NCBI GenBank assembly: GCA_041917755.1
Contig: JAYRWY010000006.1
Coordinates: 1 to 64,000 of the forward strand
Direction: 5' to 3'
Length of the DNA stretch: 64,000 nucleotides
Origin: RGZA01 sp041917755
Lineage (GTDB): Bacteria; Pseudomonadota; Alphaproteobacteria; UBA9219; RGZA01
The notes below the pieces were generated by a model. It worked only from the letters and a program-made list of their open reading frames with translations. It searched no databases and was not told the DNA's origin. The position numbers were made by a program, and so were the translations under genes. Shown here one piece after another: positions 61,623 to 64,000 of this stretch. Every line of letters begins with the position of its first letter. The stretch's first letter is position 1.

Positions 61623-62004
61623 AACTTGTTGCCCATTGCGCATTTTCATTAAATGAAAACGTGGCTACGACCGCATCTTTTTGATGTTCGGGCGATTGCG
61701 GGATACAAAAGAACTCGGTTGCCGGTTTTTCCATAACCCCGTCTTTTTGCAATTGCTGAATAACCATGGGCACTACGCCAATTCCGAATTTGCGGGCAAT
61801 TCCCTCAATGTTATCACCTTCGGCCAAATCAAATGATACGTTGACCTGATGGTTGTCGGTCCCCTTTTCATGAATGACATATACCTTGGCATTAATCAGG
61901 CCAAGCTCAGCTAGGGATTTAGCCACCACAGGATTTTGCGAGATACAGCTGCGCACAGCTTGTGCGAAATGCAGGCTGGATTGTGTGGATGTTGAAGCAG
62001 TCAT
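61600..62004 (-). CDS. Hypothetical protein, 134 aa, convergent overlap with purF
   Basis: I do not recognise this protein. The start at 62004 (MTASTSTQSSL) is favoured over an upstream frame extension by a perfect GGAGG nine bases before it. There is no signal peptide. Residues about 65-92 (AEGDNIEGIARKFGIG) resemble a LysM-like G-D-x-I-x-x-I-A pattern, but the match is short and a LysM call would be speculative. The last 23 bases overlap the 3' end of purF in the opposite direction. Confidence 0.65.
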   Translation of the reverse strand: MTASTSTQSSLHFAQAVRSCISQNPVVAKSLAELGLINAKVYVIHEKGTDNHQVNVSFDLAEGDNIEGIARKFGIGVVPMVIQQLQKDGVMEKPATEFFCIPQSPEHQKDAVVATFSFNENAQWATSSIQRQLN

Positions 62005-62121
62005 AGGGGGTTGCCTCCTTCTCACTAATAAAATAAGAATAGGCCAAGATTGAGCGATGAAACCTAATTATTTATGAAATCGCAGCGCAGCAAAATTTTG
62101 TAAAAACATATCCACATCTTC

Positions 62122-62781
62122 ATGAATGATGAACCAAAAAAAACTGTACTGATTACTGGGGCTTCACGGGGTCTTGGATTTTTTTTGGCACTGCAACATG
62201 CTAAGCGCGGTGATCACGTTATTGCACTTGCGAAGACGCAAGGCGGCCTGATGGCTCTCGATGATTCAATCAAACAAGCAACCGGCAGCAACGCGACACT
62301 CATTCCCTTCAATCTATCATCACCTGATACATCGTTTGCGATCCTTGGCCAGACTTTGTTTGACCGTTTTGGAAAAATTGACCGATTGATTTTAAATGCC
62401 GCCACCATCGGCCCATCCAGCCCTATTGCACATACAACCGAAAAAGACTGGCAGAATGTGATGGATGTGAATGTCACGGCCAATATACGCTTGTTGCGTC
62501 ACCTAGATCCGTTATTACGCAGTGCCGGCACACCGCATATTACATTTGTGACCTGCGCCAGTCTGGGTGATGCCTATTGGGGCGCCTATAGCGCAAGCAA
62601 GCTCGCGCTCAATCAAATTGCCGCAAGCTATAAGGCCGAGACCCAGCAGGCCGGATTTAAGGTGGATGTATTTGACCCCGGCGTGATGGCCACGCAATTG
62701 CGCCGCAATGCATACCCCGGCGAGGACCAGAGCACCCTCAGAAAACCGATGGATATTGCTGAGCATTATTTGTCGGCCTAA
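62122..62781 (+). CDS. Short-chain dehydrogenase/reductase family oxidoreductase
   Basis: NAD(P)-dependent oxidoreductase of the classical SDR fold. The cofactor loop is TGASRGLG (residues 11-18), the structural NAA appears in LNAATIG, and the catalytic Ser and Tyr-x-x-x-Lys are in TCASLGDAYWGAYSASK. Length 219, rather short but complete. The substrate is not predictable from sequence. No clear ribosome-binding site precedes the ATG. It is convergent with der, with 11 bases between the stops. Confidence 0.88.
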   Translation: MNDEPKKTVLITGASRGLGFFLALQHAKRGDHVIALAKTQGGLMALDDSIKQATGSNATLIPFNLSSPDTSFAILGQTLFDRFGKIDRLILNAATIGPSSPIAHTTEKDWQNVMDVNVTANIRLLRHLDPLLRSAGTPHITFVTCASLGDAYWGAYSASKLALNQIAASYKAETQQAGFKVDVFDPGVMATQLRRNAYPGEDQSTLRKPMDIAEHYLSA

Positions 62782-62792
62782 TCATTGTGCTA

Positions 62793-64000
62793 CTAATCAT
62801 CCACGTATGGATTATCGCTCTTCTTTGTATAGAGGCGCAAAGGCACCCCGCCCATTTCAAACGTACGGCGAAAATCATTCGCTAAATATCGCAGATACGT
62901 CTCCGGCAGATTGGTTGGCTTATTCACCCAGATATTGAATGTGGGTGGGCGCGTTTTAATCTGCGTCATATAACGGATTTTGATTGGACGACCCGCCGTC
63001 AACGGGGGTGGATGGTGGTCAAGGAGTGGTTGCAGCCAGCGGTTAAGTTCACTGGTAGAAATCCGGCGATTCCATTTTTCATACATCTCAAATACAGCTG
63101 CCATCAACTTATCAAGCTTCTGGCCTTTAATGGCTGTGGTCATCACGATGGGAATATCCGGTAATTGCGCGATGTTTTTATCAAGGAACGCACGCAATGC
63201 TGCGGTCACTTCTTCCTTATTCGGCACCAAATCCCATTTATTGATGGCAATGACCAAACCACGGCCTTCGCGTTCCACCATTTGCGCTAGGTGCAAATCC
63301 TGATGTTCGAACATTTCAGTTGCATCCACCACCAACACCACAATGTGCGCAAGACGCACTGCGCGTTCGGTTTCGGCAACTGACATTTCTTCTACTTTTT
63401 CATGCACCTTGGTATTACGGCGCAGACCAGCGGTATCAACCAAACGAATGGGGCGGTTATCATACTCCCATGCAATATGCACCGCATCGCGTGTCAGGCC
63501 AGCTTCAGGCCCTGTGAGCATCCGGTCATACCCGACCAATGCATTGACCAAGGTTGATTTACCGGCATTGGGGCGGCCAATAATGGCCATGTGCAATGGC
63601 TTATTCGCGTCTTCTTCTTCGGGCGTTAGTTCAATTTCTTCAACTGGTTCTTCATCCACTTCTACGAAAGGTTTTAATACCTCATACAAGTCACGCATGC
63701 CCATATTGTGTTCAGCAGAAATGGCGACCGGTTCCCCCAGCCCCAATGCGTGTAATTCATCAAAACCATCAGGCAGATTATTATCACACTTATTGGCAAT
63801 CAGAATAATCGGCTTGCTGCTTTTACGCAGAATGGCGGCAACATCACGGTCAGTTGAGGTAAGCCCCGCGCGCGCATCCACCACAAATAATGCGACATCC
63901 GATTGTTCAAGCGCGGATTTGGTGGTGGCGGTCATACGGCCAGCAAGACTTTCTTTATCCGCCTCTTCTACTCCTGCGGTATCGATTACCGTGAAATCCA
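62793..64000 (-). CDS. der: GTPase Der / EngA (partial, N-terminus outside window)
   Basis: Double-GTPase required for assembly of the 50S ribosomal subunit. The window contains the end of the first G domain, beginning at the DxxG motif (DTAGVEEAD, just inside 64000), its NKCD loop (ANKCDN), a linker, and the complete second G domain with GRPNAGKSTLVNALVG, DTAG and NKWD. The C-terminal KH-like domain ends with PLRLYTKKSDNPYVDD. The frame is open to the window edge; an internal ATG at 63935 is not the true start. It is convergent with the SDR gene. Confidence 0.97.
   Translation of the reverse strand, partial: DFTVIDTAGVEEADKESLAGRMTATTKSALEQSDVALFVVDARAGLTSTDRDVAAILRKSSKPIILIANKCDNNLPDGFDELHALGLGEPVAISAEHNMGMRDLYEVLKPFVEVDEEPVEEIELTPEEEDANKPLHMAIIGRPNAGKSTLVNALVGYDRMLTGPEAGLTRDAVHIAWEYDNRPIRLVDTAGLRRNTKVHEKVEEMSVAETERAVRLAHIVVLVVDATEMFEHQDLHLAQMVEREGRGLVIAINKWDLVPNKEEVTAALRAFLDKNIAQLPDIPIVMTTAIKGQKLDKLMAAVFEMYEKWNRRISTSELNRWLQPLLDHHPPPLTAGRPIKIRYMTQIKTRPPTFNIWVNKPTNLPETYLRYLANDFRRTFEMGGVPLRLYTKKSDNPYVDD

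Noticed and set aside
62108..62116. ATATCCACA, one mismatch to a DnaA box, before the SDR gene
   Set aside because: A single near-match is expected by chance in 64 kb; unlike the dnaB pair it has no partner.

Overview
The window is a gene-dense chromosomal segment of an alphaproteobacterium. The evidence is gene order: clpP-clpX-lon-hupB-tRNA-nuoA..N-birA-coaX-rnj-DUF1467-proS-lolC on one strand, a short editing-domain-free ProRS, NuoG without the extra N7 cysteines, and dnaB-alr-mlaE-mlaF-radA-cvpA-purF. Base composition looks close to 50% G+C. Many genes are unrecognisable, which suggests a poorly sampled lineage. A Micavibrio-like or rhodospirillalean relative would fit, but that is only a guess. 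There is no phage, IS element or CRISPR array.

Layout. 1-20930 (minus): one nearly uninterrupted block, the 14-subunit complex I operon nuoABCDE-x-FGHIJKLMN (x is an unrecognised 70-residue cistron), followed by birA, coaX, rnj, a DUF1467 gene, tag, a secreted hypothetical protein, proS and the start of lolC. 20931-21644: the nuo promoter region plus tRNA-Asp and tRNA-Val. 21645-30684: proteostasis genes (hupB, lon, clpX, clpP, tig) with unknown genes between them, then tRNA-Leu. 30783-35351: two unknown proteins, the NAD(P)HX repair fusion nnrDE and tRNA-His. 35676-39898: glnA and an accessory cluster containing a duplicated, unrecognised helical repeat family. 39902-44010: a partial ATP synthase operon, atpG-atpD-[two paralogous unknown genes]-atpC, lacking atpHA. 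44153-47187: ferredoxin, livM, livH and a secreted protein. 47291-51210: a methyltransferase-like gene, a long palindromic element, guaA, tRNA-Leu, an A+T-rich membrane protein gene and tRNA-Asn. 51277-61622 (mostly plus): NUDIX hydrolase, dnaB with DnaA boxes upstream, alr, mlaE, mlaF, argE (opposite strand), a 56-residue ORF, radA, cvpA and purF. 61600-64000: a small unknown protein, an SDR oxidoreductase and the 3' part of der.

The core genes cover respiration (complex I, part of F1), protein quality control, RNA decay, cofactor synthesis (biotin ligation, CoA), nitrogen and purine metabolism, and replication. The recurring oddity is unknown genes placed inside otherwise conserved operons: between nuoE and nuoF, between atpD and atpC, between clpX and lon, between clpP and tig, and between the DUF1467 gene and proS. 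The strongest candidates for something undescribed are the paralogous pair inside the atp operon, the repeat-protein cluster at 37265-39566, and the 70-residue cistron inside the nuo operon.
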